64,000 bases of DNA from positions 62,001-126,000 of the forward strand of contig NZ_JACPYU010000010.1 in the NCBI RefSeq assembly GCF_016195855.1, written 5' to 3'. Shown one piece after another: positions 7,416-16,410 of this stretch. Both the position numbers and the translations under genes were made by a program. Position 1 is the first letter of the stretch. Every line of letters begins with the position of its first letter. The notes beneath the pieces were generated by a model. That model did no database searches, was not told where the DNA came from, and was given only the letters and a program-made list of their open reading frames with translations. The stretch comes from Aquabacterium sp. GTDB taxonomy: Bacteria; Pseudomonadota; Gammaproteobacteria; Burkholderiales; Burkholderiaceae_C.

Positions 7416-8813
7416 ATGACACCTACCACCGCGACCCCGGGCGCGGCGGCGGACCAGGCCTGTGCGCCTGCGCCGTCCCTTGCCGACCGGCTGCTGGACT
7501 ATCTTCTCGACAACCCGATCAAGTCACTCTCGACGGGCACCCTGGTCTTCGGCGGGCTGCTTGTCCTGATGTACTTCGGGCGCATCGGCTTCATGCCGGA
7601 TGTCAACCTCGAGTCGGCAACGTCTTTGTTGTATGCCGTGGCCCTGCTGGGGCTGTTCATTGGCATCTACACGATGCTGGTGCTGGTCATGCCTGGTTGG
7701 CTGCTGGCGACCGCCCGCACGGTCGCGCGCAACGTAGGACCCTGGCATCTTTTTCTGATTGCACTGGCGTTTGCGGCCATCTGGGCGTTGGCGCTCTTGT
7801 GCCTGTTCGAGCTGATGCCCAATGCGTGGGGCTGGGTACTGGCTGGCGTGATCAGCATCGGATCGCCCATTCTGGGCGTCTGGCTGGATCGTCGCTGGAT
7901 GATGGGCCCCAGTCCTGCCAGCCCCTTGTCCAAATCGACGCCGTACTTCGATGCCTGTACGCGGCCCTGCCAGACCGCCTTGTGGTCGTGTGCGGTGATC
8001 TGGCTGTCAGCCGCCTTGCTGGTTCTGCCGGTGACCTTCATCGTGCTGATCGGCCGCTCTGGCGACATCCGCACGGCCAGTGGTGGGCAGGCGGTGTTCC
8101 TGCTCTTCGTGCTGGTGCTGTCCATTGCGTTCGCCGCCTGGCTGATCGCCAGCATGGAAGGGCGTGGCATGGCCCGATTGGCTGCGGTACTGGCGCCAGC
8201 GCTGCTCGTGCTGGTCTTGAGCGCAACGGGCAACTTCTCTGTGTTCTCCGTGATCGCGGTTCAACTGCTGGGCGTGGGCGAGATCAATGCCGCCAGGGTG
8301 GTGGTGTCGGGCAGGGGGTGTCAGGAGGTCAACGAGGCATTGGGGCAGCGCGTGTGCATGGAAGTTGGCGAGGATAAGGCCACGTCGATTTGCCCCGTGA
8401 CCATCCGCACCCGCATCGGCTCCCAGGTGGTGCTGGAATTTGCCCCGCTGGTTGTGCACAGCGATGAGGCAACGCACGTGAACTCGGTGCACTGGGCATC
8501 CTCGGTGCGCGAGGATGGCGTCCCGAAGGGGCGCTCGCTGGTCCGGCGCGTGATCATCGACAAGGCCCGTGTGCTGAGCTGGCAACCGCTGCCGGGTTTG
8601 GGTGAGCACCAGATCATTGCGCCGCCCCTTTCAGGCCCGGCGCTGGCTCCCCAGATGTCGCCCTTGATGGCCAGCTGGATGGCCTTGTCGCCCTTGATGG
8701 GCAGCGACCAGCAAGTCGATGGCTATATGGCGCCCGACATGACTGGCAAGCCTGACCCCGTGATCGGGCAGGCCTTGCTGGAACGCTGCGGTGTCATGTC
8801 CGCGGGCCGATGA
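7416..8813 (+). CDS. Polytopic membrane protein of unknown function
   Basis: The 465-residue protein is not recognised as a named family. After a polar N-terminus there are about seven hydrophobic segments between residues ~40 and 295 (for example LVFGGLLVLMYFG, LLGLFIGIYTMLVLVM, HLFLIALAFAAIWALAL, VFLLFVLVLSIAFAAWLI). A ~170-residue polar C-terminal region follows, with Cys residues in GRGCQEV, QRVCMEV and TSICPVT. Near the C-terminus a short duplication yields two SPLM segments. GAGAGCAAC precedes the ATG. It is probably an inner-membrane protein with a soluble C-terminal domain. Confidence 0.7.
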   Translation: MTPTTATPGAAADQACAPAPSLADRLLDYLLDNPIKSLSTGTLVFGGLLVLMYFGRIGFMPDVNLESATSLLYAVALLGLFIGIYTMLVLVMPGWLLATARTVARNVGPWHLFLIALAFAAIWALALLCLFELMPNAWGWVLAGVISIGSPILGVWLDRRWMMGPSPASPLSKSTPYFDACTRPCQTALWSCAVIWLSAALLVLPVTFIVLIGRSGDIRTASGGQAVFLLFVLVLSIAFAAWLIASMEGRGMARLAAVLAPALLVLVLSATGNFSVFSVIAVQLLGVGEINAARVVVSGRGCQEVNEALGQRVCMEVGEDKATSICPVTIRTRIGSQVVLEFAPLVVHSDEATHVNSVHWASSVREDGVPKGRSLVRRVIIDKARVLSWQPLPGLGEHQIIAPPLSGPALAPQMSPLMASWMALSPLMGSDQQVDGYMAPDMTGKPDPVIGQALLERCGVMSAGR

Positions 8814-8820
8814 CGCCGGC

Positions 8821-9315
8821 TCAAGGCTTGCTGGGGTGGCCTGCCCGTGGCGCCAGCGGTGTGAAGCGCGCCTGCTGCGCGTCTTGCCCAGGCATGGTCA
8901 CACTCACGATGGCCTTCAGGTCTGGCGTGGGCGCATAGCTGGCCAGGCCCTTGAGCTTGTTGTCGCCATCGGGCTTGAGCGCGGCCGTGACCTTGTGTTT
9001 GCCCGACAGCAGTGTGATGGTGGCACTCGCGCCGGCTGTGGGCTGTTTGGTGCCGGCATGGTCGGTCACATACACCTCGATGGGGCGATCCTTGGCGTCC
9101 TGGCCGGCCTGGTTGACCACCAGCTCCAGGTGCAGTGCGCCCGCCATGCGGAGCTGCCCGCCATGTGGGGTGGTGAGTGTGTCCAGGTAGGCGTCGTCAT
9201 GCGCCAGGCTGATGCCGTGGGCCATCAGGCCAGCCAGGCCCATCAGCCCGATCAGGCCGACGCGGGCAGTGGCCATCCAGGTGCGGCGTGCGGGGTTCAA
9301 GGTGGATGCAGTCAT
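8821..9315 (-). CDS. Exported protein, last gene of the metal efflux operon
   Basis: The 164-residue protein has an N-terminal hydrophobic signal/anchor (ARVGLIGLMGLAGLMAHGISLAHDD) and a small beta-rich mature domain (HGGQLRMAGALHLELVV, IEVYVTDHAG, ATITLLSGKHKVTAAL). The start at 9315 is set by AAGGAG seven bases upstream. It lies 40 bases after the RND pump gene on the same strand and resembles the small periplasmic proteins that end metal RND operons. A role in periplasmic metal or membrane-fusion function is inferred from position only. Confidence 0.7.
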   Translation of the reverse strand: MTASTLNPARRTWMATARVGLIGLMGLAGLMAHGISLAHDDAYLDTLTTPHGGQLRMAGALHLELVVNQAGQDAKDRPIEVYVTDHAGTKQPTAGASATITLLSGKHKVTAALKPDGDNKLKGLASYAPTPDLKAIVSVTMPGQDAQQARFTPLAPRAGHPSKP

Positions 9316-9355
9316 GGTGTTGCTCCTTGTCAAAAGGGGAGGGACGAGGGGGAGG

Positions 9356-12300
9356 TCAGAAGGGCTCGTCTTGCCGGGCGTCCAGCAAGTGTTCAAGGGG
9401 TTGGCGCCCCCACAGCCAGAACATCACGGGCGTGAGCACGGTGTCCAGCAGCGTGGCGCTGATCAGGCCACCGAAGATCACCACAGCCACGGGGTGCAGG
9501 ATCTCCTTGCCTGGCGCGCTGGCCGACATCAACAGCGGCAACAGGGCAAAGGCGGCCACCAGCGCGGTCATCCACACGGGGGTGAGGCGCTCCAGCGAGC
9601 CGCGCACGATCAAGGTCTGGCTGAAGGTCTCGCCTTCGTTGCGGCACAGGTTGATGTAGTGGCTGATCTTGAGGATGCCGTTGCGCGTGGCCACGCCCGT
9701 GAGCGTGATGAAGCCCACCAGGGCCGCGACGGACAAGGGCTGCCCGGACCACCACAGCGCCACCACGCTGCCGACCAGGGCCAGCGGGATGTTGGCCATG
9801 ATGATGGCGGTGAGCACCACCGAGCGGTAGCGGCTGTAGAGCACCATGAAGATCAGGCCCAGCGAGATCAGGCTGAGCCAGGCCATGCGTTGCGAGGCCT
9901 GCTCCTGGGCCTGGAATTGCCCTTCCAGCGCGGTGTTGTAGCCCTCGGGCAGGTGCTGCGCGGCCAGCACCTGGCGGATGTCGGCCACCACGGCGGACAG
10001 GTCGCGGCCATTCGTGTTGGCCGAAATCACGATGCGCCGCCGTGCGTTCTCGCGGTTGATCTGGTTGGGCCCGTCGCCGTCTTCCACACTGGCCACTTGC
10101 GACAAGGGCACATGGCCCGTGGGCGTTTCGATCAGCAGGCTGTCGAGGTGGGTGGCGTCACGCCGGGTGTCGGGCAGGCGCATCACGAGGTCGAAGCGGC
10201 GGTTGCCTTGCGCGATCTGCCCGATGCGCTCGCCCTCGATCAGCTCCTGCAAGGTGCGCAGCAAGGGGCCGGGTGCCACGCCCAGGCGCGAGGCCGCGTC
10301 GTAGTCGATGCGGATCTTGAGTTGCGGTATCAGCACCTGCTTTTCGGTTTGCAGATCGGTCAGGCCGGGCACGGCTTGCAGGCGTGATTGCAGGTCGGCG
10401 GCCAGGCCGCGCAAGGTGTCGAGGTCGTCGCCATAGACCTTCAGCGCAATCTGCGCGCGCACGCCCGAGAGCAGGTGGTCCAGCCGGTGCGAGATGGGTT
10501 GGCCGATGCTGACCGCAGCAGGCAGCGCCGCCAGGCGGGTGCGCAGGTCGGCCATGACCTGCTCGCGCGACCGGTCGGAGGGCTTGAGGTCCACCTCGAT
10601 CTCGGAGGAGTGCACCCCTTCGGCGTGTTCGTCCTGCTCGGCGCGCCCGGTGCGGCGGCCCACTTGTACGACTTCGGGCACGCTGGCGATCAGTTGTTCG
10701 GCCAGGGTGCCGACGCGGTCGGATTCGGCCAGCGAGGTGCCGGGGTTGAGCAAGAGGCTGATGGTCAGTGTGCCTTCGTTGAAGGGCGGCAGGAAGGCGC
10801 GCGGCATCCAGGCCAGCGAGGCCACGGCCGTGATGGCCGCCAGTGCCGACAGCGCCAGCAGCGTGCGGCCATGCGCAAAGGCCCAGTGCAGCACGCCAGT
10901 GTTGATGCGCTTGAGGCCGCGCACCAGCGGGCTGTCATGGGGGCCCTTGGTTTGCCCTTGAACCATTTTGGGCAGCAGGTAAAAGGCGAGCACCGGCGTG
11001 ACGGTGACCGACACCAGCATGCTGGCCAGGATGGACACGATGTAGGCCACGCCCAGTGGCGCGAAGAAACGCCCTTCGATGCCCGGCAGCGCGAACAGCG
11101 GCACGAAGACCAGCACGATGATCAGCGTGGCGTAGACGATGGCCGAGCGCACCTCCAGCGTGGCGCGCGCGATCACCTCGGCCGCGGGCCGGGGCTCGGC
11201 GGCATCGCGGTTGAGCTGCAGGCGGCGCAGCACGTTCTCCACGCCCACCACCGCATCGTCCACCAGCTCGCCAATGGCAATCGCCAGGCCACCCAGTGTC
11301 ATCGTGTTGATGGACAGGCCCATGAAGTGGAACACCAGCGCGGTGACCAGCAGCGACAGCGGGATCGCGCTCAGCGAGATCAAGGTGGTGCGCACATTGA
11401 GCAGGAACATGAACAGCACGATGGCCACCAGCACGGCGCCATCGCGCAGGGCCTCTTCCACGTTGTTCACCGAGTGCGTGATGAAGTCAGCCTGCTTGAA
11501 CAGGAAACGCGGCTCGGCCACCCCGGTGGGGCGTGATCTGGCCAGCTCGCGCAGGGCCTGCTCCACCTCGTGCGTGACGCGCACGCTGTCAGCGCCAGGT
11601 TGCTTTTGCACCGACATGATCACCGCGGGCTTGCCCTGGTAGCTGGCGTCGCCCCGTTTGGTGGCGGCCACGATGCTGACCTTGGCGACCTGCATCAGCA
11701 AGATGGCTTGCCCGTTGCGCACGCCGACGACGACGCGCTGCAGGTCCTCGATGCGGCTGGTGCGCCCGATCTGGCGCACCAGGTACTCGCGGCCATTGGC
11801 CTGCAGAAAGCCCCCGCTGGTGTTGCTGCCGAAGTCCTGCAGGGCCGACGCCAGCTGGGTGCGTTCGATGCCCAGGGCACGCAGTTGCTCCGGCTGCACC
11901 TCCACACGGTATTGCCGCACCTCGCCCCCGATGGGGATGACCTGGGCGACACCCGGGATGGTCAGCAGGCGCGGGCGCATGACCCAGTCGGCGTACTCGC
12001 GCGTCTGCATGGGGCTGACCAGGGCCGGATCGGCGGGCAGGGCAATCAGCAGGATCTCACCCATGATGGACGAGATGGGCCCCAGTTGCGGCGTGATGCC
12101 GGTGGGCAGCTGATCGCGCACCAGGCCCAGGCGCTCATTGACCTGTTGCCGATGGAGGTAGATGTCCGAGCCCCAGTCGAACTCGACGTTGATCACCGAC
12201 AGACCGATACCCGATACCGAGCGCACCCGTGTCACGCCGGGCATGCCGTTGAGGCTGGTCTCGATCGGCAGGGTGACCAGTTGCTCGACTTCTTCCGGGG

Positions 12301-12469
12301 CCATGCCGCCGGCTTCGGTCATCAGCGTCACGGTGGGCTTGTTCAGGTCGGGGAAGACATCGACCGGCATCTGGCTGGCGATGAAGGCGCCATAGAGCAC
12401 CAGCAGCATGGCCAGGGCCAGCACGATCAGGCGTTGCCTGAGGCTGGTGTGGATGAGGGCGTCAAACAT
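9356..12469 (-). CDS. Heavy-metal efflux RND transporter (CzcA/CusA superfamily)
   Basis: The 1037-residue inner-membrane proton/metal antiporter of the HME-RND family starts MFDALIHTSLRQRLIVLALA. It contains DVFPDLNKPTVTLMTEAGG and two repeats of TM helices with large periplasmic loops. The TM4 signature is AIGELVDDAVVGVENVLRR. This differs from the Zn/Co/Cd (DFG..DGA) and Cu/Ag (AIGAMVDAA) signatures, so the substrate is not predictable from it. It lies in the order outer-membrane factor, membrane protein, adaptor, pump, small exported protein. Together these would make a tripartite export complex spanning both membranes. Confidence 0.93.
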   Translation of the reverse strand: MFDALIHTSLRQRLIVLALAMLLVLYGAFIASQMPVDVFPDLNKPTVTLMTEAGGMAPEEVEQLVTLPIETSLNGMPGVTRVRSVSGIGLSVINVEFDWGSDIYLHRQQVNERLGLVRDQLPTGITPQLGPISSIMGEILLIALPADPALVSPMQTREYADWVMRPRLLTIPGVAQVIPIGGEVRQYRVEVQPEQLRALGIERTQLASALQDFGSNTSGGFLQANGREYLVRQIGRTSRIEDLQRVVVGVRNGQAILLMQVAKVSIVAATKRGDASYQGKPAVIMSVQKQPGADSVRVTHEVEQALRELARSRPTGVAEPRFLFKQADFITHSVNNVEEALRDGAVLVAIVLFMFLLNVRTTLISLSAIPLSLLVTALVFHFMGLSINTMTLGGLAIAIGELVDDAVVGVENVLRRLQLNRDAAEPRPAAEVIARATLEVRSAIVYATLIIVLVFVPLFALPGIEGRFFAPLGVAYIVSILASMLVSVTVTPVLAFYLLPKMVQGQTKGPHDSPLVRGLKRINTGVLHWAFAHGRTLLALSALAAITAVASLAWMPRAFLPPFNEGTLTISLLLNPGTSLAESDRVGTLAEQLIASVPEVVQVGRRTGRAEQDEHAEGVHSSEIEVDLKPSDRSREQVMADLRTRLAALPAAVSIGQPISHRLDHLLSGVRAQIALKVYGDDLDTLRGLAADLQSRLQAVPGLTDLQTEKQVLIPQLKIRIDYDAASRLGVAPGPLLRTLQELIEGERIGQIAQGNRRFDLVMRLPDTRRDATHLDSLLIETPTGHVPLSQVASVEDGDGPNQINRENARRRIVISANTNGRDLSAVVADIRQVLAAQHLPEGYNTALEGQFQAQEQASQRMAWLSLISLGLIFMVLYSRYRSVVLTAIIMANIPLALVGSVVALWWSGQPLSVAALVGFITLTGVATRNGILKISHYINLCRNEGETFSQTLIVRGSLERLTPVWMTALVAAFALLPLLMSASAPGKEILHPVAVVIFGGLISATLLDTVLTPVMFWLWGRQPLEHLLDARQDEPF

Positions 12470-12499
12470 GAGGACCTTTCTCGACGCGTGGGGTGCACA

Positions 12500-13672
12500 T
12501 CAGCGGACCTGGGCCAGCAGGCTGGCACCATCGGTGACGATGCGGTCGTGCTCGTGCAGACCTTGTGTCACGACGACACGCAGCGCGTCCAGCGGCGCGG
12601 TGCTGACCACGCGCGGCGCGACGTGCTCCGGTGCGTCGTGCACCCACACGACGGTGTCGCCCGCGCTTCGACGCACCAGCGCGCTGCGCGGGATGGCCAC
12701 GCCCTGGATGGCCTGCGGGCTGCGCACGGTGAGCTGCAGCGTCTGGCCTACGGCCAGGGGCGCGGTGCTGTGGGTGACGCGAAACAGCACGGGCATGGCC
12801 TGCTCGCGCAATTGCTGGCCACCGCCCGCAAAGCGCAGCGTGACCACACCACCAGGCACGGTGGCACTGGCTTCACTCAGGCCGCGGGTCTGGGCCGCGT
12901 CATAGACCAGCGCTTCCACCATCAGGCGGGCCGGGTCGACGATGTCGAACAGCACCTCGCGGGCATCGACCACCTGGCCCAGCACCACGTTGCTGGCGGC
13001 CAGCATGCCGTCGACAGGCGCGATCAGGGCTTCAGGCTGGTTGAGGCTGCCGCGCACGGCGGCGCGGCGCTGTTGCAGCGCGTCGCGCTCGATGCGGGCC
13101 GCGTCGATGTCCTTTTGCGGGATGGCGCCTTCGAGTTGCGCATAGCGGGCCAGCTTGCGCTCGGCCACGGCGTGCTGCGCATCCAGGTCAGCCAGTGCCG
13201 CTTGCTGGTTGCCGCGCTCCAGGCTGCTGCTCACGGGGCGCAGGTAGGCCAGCACCTGGCCTTTGCGCACCGCGGTGCCCAGCACGGGCAGGCCGCTGGG
13301 GCCCGCCTCGATGCGACCGGCCTGGGTGGCCTGCACGCGGCCGCCTGCATTGGGGTCGGGCAGCACCTTGCCGTTGAGCTCCAGCGCCAGGGCATGGGTT
13401 TGCACCTTGGCTGGCACGGTGCGCAGCCCCCATTGGCGCTGCACGGTCTTGGGTAGCCACAGGCTGCCGTCGGGCAGGCGCTGGGGGGCGCTGGCGTCCT
13501 TGAATGAAACGCTGGCCGCCTTGGGGCCGGGCGCGGTGGCGGGCGGGTTGTCGTGGGGTTCGTCGCCATGGGCGTGTGCGGTGCTCGTCAAAGCGAGGCC
13601 GGCCAGCATGAGCAAGGTGGCGGCGCCACGCTGCAGCGTGGGCTGAAGGGGGGGCATGCGGAGGGTCATCAT
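12500..13672 (-). CDS. RND efflux periplasmic adaptor (membrane fusion protein)
   Basis: The 390-residue protein has a signal sequence (LLMLAGLALTSTAHAHG). It shows the adaptor hairpin and barrel-sandwich pattern: GRVQATQAGRIEAG..GQVLAYLRP, then a coiled coil (QQAALADLDAQHAVAERKLA), then IAPVDGMLAASNVVLGQVVDA. It links the RND pump at 9356-12469 to the outer-membrane factor. An alternative ATG occurs one codon in. The His-rich HAHGDEPHDN segment after the signal peptide is typical of metal-related adaptors. Confidence 0.9.
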   Translation of the reverse strand: MMTLRMPPLQPTLQRGAATLLMLAGLALTSTAHAHGDEPHDNPPATAPGPKAASVSFKDASAPQRLPDGSLWLPKTVQRQWGLRTVPAKVQTHALALELNGKVLPDPNAGGRVQATQAGRIEAGPSGLPVLGTAVRKGQVLAYLRPVSSSLERGNQQAALADLDAQHAVAERKLARYAQLEGAIPQKDIDAARIERDALQQRRAAVRGSLNQPEALIAPVDGMLAASNVVLGQVVDAREVLFDIVDPARLMVEALVYDAAQTRGLSEASATVPGGVVTLRFAGGGQQLREQAMPVLFRVTHSTAPLAVGQTLQLTVRSPQAIQGVAIPRSALVRRSAGDTVVWVHDAPEHVAPRVVSTAPLDALRVVVTQGLHEHDRIVTDGASLLAQVR

Positions 13673-13686
13673 GGTAGGGCTTTCTG

Positions 13687-14358
13687 TCAGACCGGGCCGG
13701 TGTGGCTGCTGCTGTGTGTGGCGCTGTGCGTGCCGCGACGTTGCCGGCGGCGAGCCGACAAGGCTGCGGCGGCGCCGAGGGCGATCAGCACGGCCACGCC
13801 TGCGGCCAGCCAGGGCCAGAGCTTGTGTGCCGTACCAGCGGCCTGGGTGGGCTCGCCGCCATGGGCATCGTGTGCGCCGGTCACCAGCGTGGCGTCGAGC
13901 AGGTCGGCGGTGTCACCGCTTTGCACGGTGAAGGTCAGGGGGTAGCGCCCGGGTTTGGCAAACGCGCTGCCCGGCACGGTATAGACGCCGGGGCCTACGG
14001 GCTGGGCGCTGGCCTTGAACGCACCGCTTTCCACGTCGATGCTGGCCTGGGCCACGGGCTCGTTGGTGTCGAGCTGGTCGAGGTAGATGGTCAAGGTGGC
14101 CGGGTGCTGGGCGTCACCCTGATCCAGCACGGCCACCAGCTCGAAGCTGTCGGTCTGTGCGCTGGCACGCGGGGCTTGCTGGGCCGGGGTGCTGGCCGCA
14201 GGCGTGTCGCCATGGTCTTCGCCGCCATGTGACCAGGCGGGGGCGTGGGCGAGCGTCAAGGTCAGGGCGAGAACCAGGGCCAGGGTTGGGGCCAAGCTCA
14301 GGGCCCGGCGCAGAGCCTGGTGTGAAAGGGGGCGGTGCGGGTGCATGGCGGGCTTCAT
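13687..14358 (-). CDS. Metal-operon membrane-anchored periplasmic protein
   Basis: The 223-residue protein has an N-terminal signal/anchor with repeated Leu-Ala-Leu, a His/Asp/Glu-rich motif at the mature start (HGGEDHGDTP), a beta-sandwich middle (TLTIYLDQLDTNEPVAQASIDVE, GVYTVPGSAFAKPGRYPLTFTV) and a C-terminal TM helix (LWPWLAAGVAVLIALGAAAALSA) with a basic tail. Such proteins often occur with HME-RND genes and may capture metal in the periplasm. Its ATG overlaps the stop of the upstream outer-membrane factor gene (ATGA), so the two are translationally coupled. Confidence 0.75.
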   Translation of the reverse strand: MKPAMHPHRPLSHQALRRALSLAPTLALVLALTLTLAHAPAWSHGGEDHGDTPAASTPAQQAPRASAQTDSFELVAVLDQGDAQHPATLTIYLDQLDTNEPVAQASIDVESGAFKASAQPVGPGVYTVPGSAFAKPGRYPLTFTVQSGDTADLLDATLVTGAHDAHGGEPTQAAGTAHKLWPWLAAGVAVLIALGAAAALSARRRQRRGTHSATHSSSHTGPV

Positions 14359-15665
14359 GGTTGGGTGGGCAGCAGACCTTTGGCCTGTTGAAGGTGCGAC
14401 ACGGCGGCCTGGTAGGCGAAGGTCTGGCGGGTGAGCCAGGCCCTGGCTTCGTGGTCGGCGCTGCGCGCGCGAAGCAAGGTGGCGAGATCCTGCTCGCCCA
14501 GGTCGAAGGCGCGTTGGGCCAGCTTCAGGTTGTCGGCCGTCAGGGCGCTGCGCTGCGCGGCCAGCGCTTGCTGGGCCCGGGTGGTGACTAGCTCGGTCTG
14601 TGCGCTTTGCAGGGCCTGCGCCAGCCGTGTGCGTGTCTGTGCCAGTTCGCGGTCGGCCTGGGCCAGTTCGGCCCGTGCGCCGGCGCTGTCCTGGCGCACA
14701 CGGTCGCTGGATGCCAGGGGCACGGTGAGCTTGATGCCCACGGCCTGGTCGTAGGGGCTGAGGGCGTCGCCGCGCTGCGTGGTCCAGCGCAGGGCCAGTT
14801 CGGGGGCATCGCGGCGGCTGTTGTCCAGCAAGGTGAGGCGGCTGTTGGCCAGGTCCACGGCGCGTTGCAGGGCTTGCCATTGCGGGTGGGCCTCCAGCTC
14901 GGTGGCGGCCGTGTCGGTGGAAGCGGCGCCTGGCAAGGTGGCCGGGGCAGGATCGGGGGCGGGCTCGGGCGGCAAGCTGGGCGGTGGTGCCATGCCGGTC
15001 AGGGCCGTGTAGGCCTGCTGGGCTTGCAGCAAGGCGGTGTCCGCATCCAGGGCTTCGGCCTGGGCGCTCAGGCGTTCGGCGTGCGCCAGGTTCGCGTCCA
15101 CACGGGCGACGTCGCCGCTCTGGTAGCGGCGCTGCACGCTCTGCGCCAGGTCGTTGGCGGTTTGCAGGCGCTGCTGGGCGAGCTCGCGTGCGGCACGGGC
15201 CTGGGCAAGTTGCCACCATTGCTCACGCAGCGCGCCGGCCAGCTCCAGCTGGCGCAGGGCCAGGCGGGCTTGCAGTTCGGCCAAGGTGCGCTCGGCATGG
15301 CGTTGGCTGGCGCCTTGCTGGCCAGGCAACCACAAGGGGGAGGCCACCTCGACCTCCCATTCGCGACGCCCCTGGTTCTGTTGCAAGCGGTCGTTCAGGT
15401 GGTTGAGCGACACGGCGGCCGGACCGGGGGTGAGGCTGCGGGCCAGGTCGATGCCGGCCTGGGCCTGGTTCAGCCGCTCGTTCAGCTGGGCGGCCTGGGG
15501 GTCGCGCGCGCTGGCCTGGGCCAGGGCATCGGCCAGGGTGGCCGGTGGTGAGGCAAGCGAGCCGGATGAGGTGGCGGGCAGATCCTGGGCCTGCACGCCC
15601 AGGCTGCCGAGGGTCAGCAGCAGGGGCAGCAGGCGGGCGATCTGGCGCAAGAGACAAGTGCGCAT
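14355..15665 (-). CDS. TolC-family outer membrane factor
   Basis: Starting at 15665 gives 436 residues with a signal peptide (LLPLLLTLGSLGVQAQD). The protein shows the two internally repeated helical hairpins of TolC/CzcC proteins, rich in Ala, Gln and Leu (LNERLNQAQAGIDLARSL, RALTADN-like LTADNLKLAQRAFDLGEQDL). An in-frame longer start exists at 15767 but would add a Pro/Arg-rich stretch ahead of the signal peptide. It is the exit duct for the tripartite pump. The 158-base gap from the upstream His-rich gene holds nothing recognisable. Confidence 0.88.
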   Translation of the reverse strand: MRTCLLRQIARLLPLLLTLGSLGVQAQDLPATSSGSLASPPATLADALAQASARDPQAAQLNERLNQAQAGIDLARSLTPGPAAVSLNHLNDRLQQNQGRREWEVEVASPLWLPGQQGASQRHAERTLAELQARLALRQLELAGALREQWWQLAQARAARELAQQRLQTANDLAQSVQRRYQSGDVARVDANLAHAERLSAQAEALDADTALLQAQQAYTALTGMAPPPSLPPEPAPDPAPATLPGAASTDTAATELEAHPQWQALQRAVDLANSRLTLLDNSRRDAPELALRWTTQRGDALSPYDQAVGIKLTVPLASSDRVRQDSAGARAELAQADRELAQTRTRLAQALQSAQTELVTTRAQQALAAQRSALTADNLKLAQRAFDLGEQDLATLLRARSADHEARAWLTRQTFAYQAAVSHLQQAKGLLPTQP

Positions 15666-15823
15666 GATGGACTGGCGTTGGGCGTGCACGAGGCACGCGG
15701 GGCTTGAGGGGCGCGAGGGGCACGGCGAATGGCCCCGGTCGCGGCCAAGCCGCGCGGAGCCAGACAAAAGGCAACCGCTGGCGCGGACGTGCCTGTCCGG
15801 GCCAGATCAGTTGCCTGGGGGTG

Positions 15824-16279
15824 TCATAGGGTCAGACGCAGAAGGCGAATGACCAGGGGGGGGCCGTGGGCCTGGGGCCGTTGCGGCGCATGTGCGACAG
15901 ACGGGGGGGCTGTCGCCTCGGGCAGCAGGGGGCTGCCGTACAGCAGCAGGACGGGCGCAAAGTCGGCGCCATCCAGGTGCTTGTTGGGGGGCAGGGTGCG
16001 GGCCTCGTCCTGGCAGAACTTGTGGCACGCCACGTGCTCGTCTGCATGGTGGTGGGCCGCGTCGTCTGCATGCAGGTGCCCGTTCAGGTGCCCAGCCTCT
16101 TCCATGTCCTCATGGGCCAGCGCGTGCCCGCCATGTTCGTGGTGGGCAGGCTGGTTTGACGGGGCGTTTTCGGCCAGCACACAGGCGTTGACCGTGCCGC
16201 TGAGCACCGCGAACAGCCACAGCAACAGCAACAGGCCGCAGAAGCGGCGCTGGTGGTGAAGGCTGGGGCGAAACGGCAT
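15824..16279 (-). CDS. His-rich exported protein, first gene of the metal RND operon
   Basis: The 151-residue protein has a hydrophobic N-terminal segment (CGLLLLLWLFAVLSGTVNA) and a strikingly His/Asp/Glu-rich stretch at residues ~44-95 (HHEHGGHALAHEDMEEAGHL, ADDAAHHHADEHVACHKFC). This looks like a metal-binding loop with two nearby Cys. The family is not recognised. It lies immediately behind the MerR-type promoter at 16310-16340, so it is the first product made on induction. A periplasmic metal-chelating or sensing role is inferred. Confidence 0.75.
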   Translation of the reverse strand: MPFRPSLHHQRRFCGLLLLLWLFAVLSGTVNACVLAENAPSNQPAHHEHGGHALAHEDMEEAGHLNGHLHADDAAHHHADEHVACHKFCQDEARTLPPNKHLDGADFAPVLLLYGSPLLPEATAPPSVAHAPQRPQAHGPPLVIRLLRLTL

Positions 16280-16309
16280 GGGCGTGGCGCGATGTGGGCA
16301 GATGTGTTT

Positions 16310-16340
16310 ACTATGAACCCTGACACAGGGGGAAGGTCAA
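16310..16340 (-). promoter_or_regulatory. MerR-family type promoter with 19-bp spacer
   Basis: Read leftward, TTGACC (-35, complement of 16335-16340) and CATAGT (-10, complement of 16310-16315) are separated by 19 bp. This over-long spacer is typical of promoters remodelled by MerR, ZntR or CueR proteins. The spacer contains CCTTCCCCCTG and a CCCTG-ACA-CAGGG dyad, close to copper/zinc MerR operators. It drives the His-rich gene (start 16279) and the RND operon. No MerR-family gene is in the window. Confidence 0.75.
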
Positions 16341-16410
16341 GGCTTTTTTGCAAGCGGCCATCTGACCGCGCTCAAAGCGTAGCGCATCAATGTAATGGAA
16401 ACGCTGCAAA

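Noticed and set aside
8657-8701. Direct repeat (TCGCCCTTGATGG twice) as a mobile-element footprint
   Set aside because: It lies inside a coding region, keeps the frame and encodes a short repeated SPLM segment; it is a small internal duplication.
9393-12113. Long antisense reading frames opposite the RND pump and other large genes
   Set aside because: They lack ribosome binding sites and recognisable domains. They arise because high-GC codon bias leaves few stops on the opposite strand.
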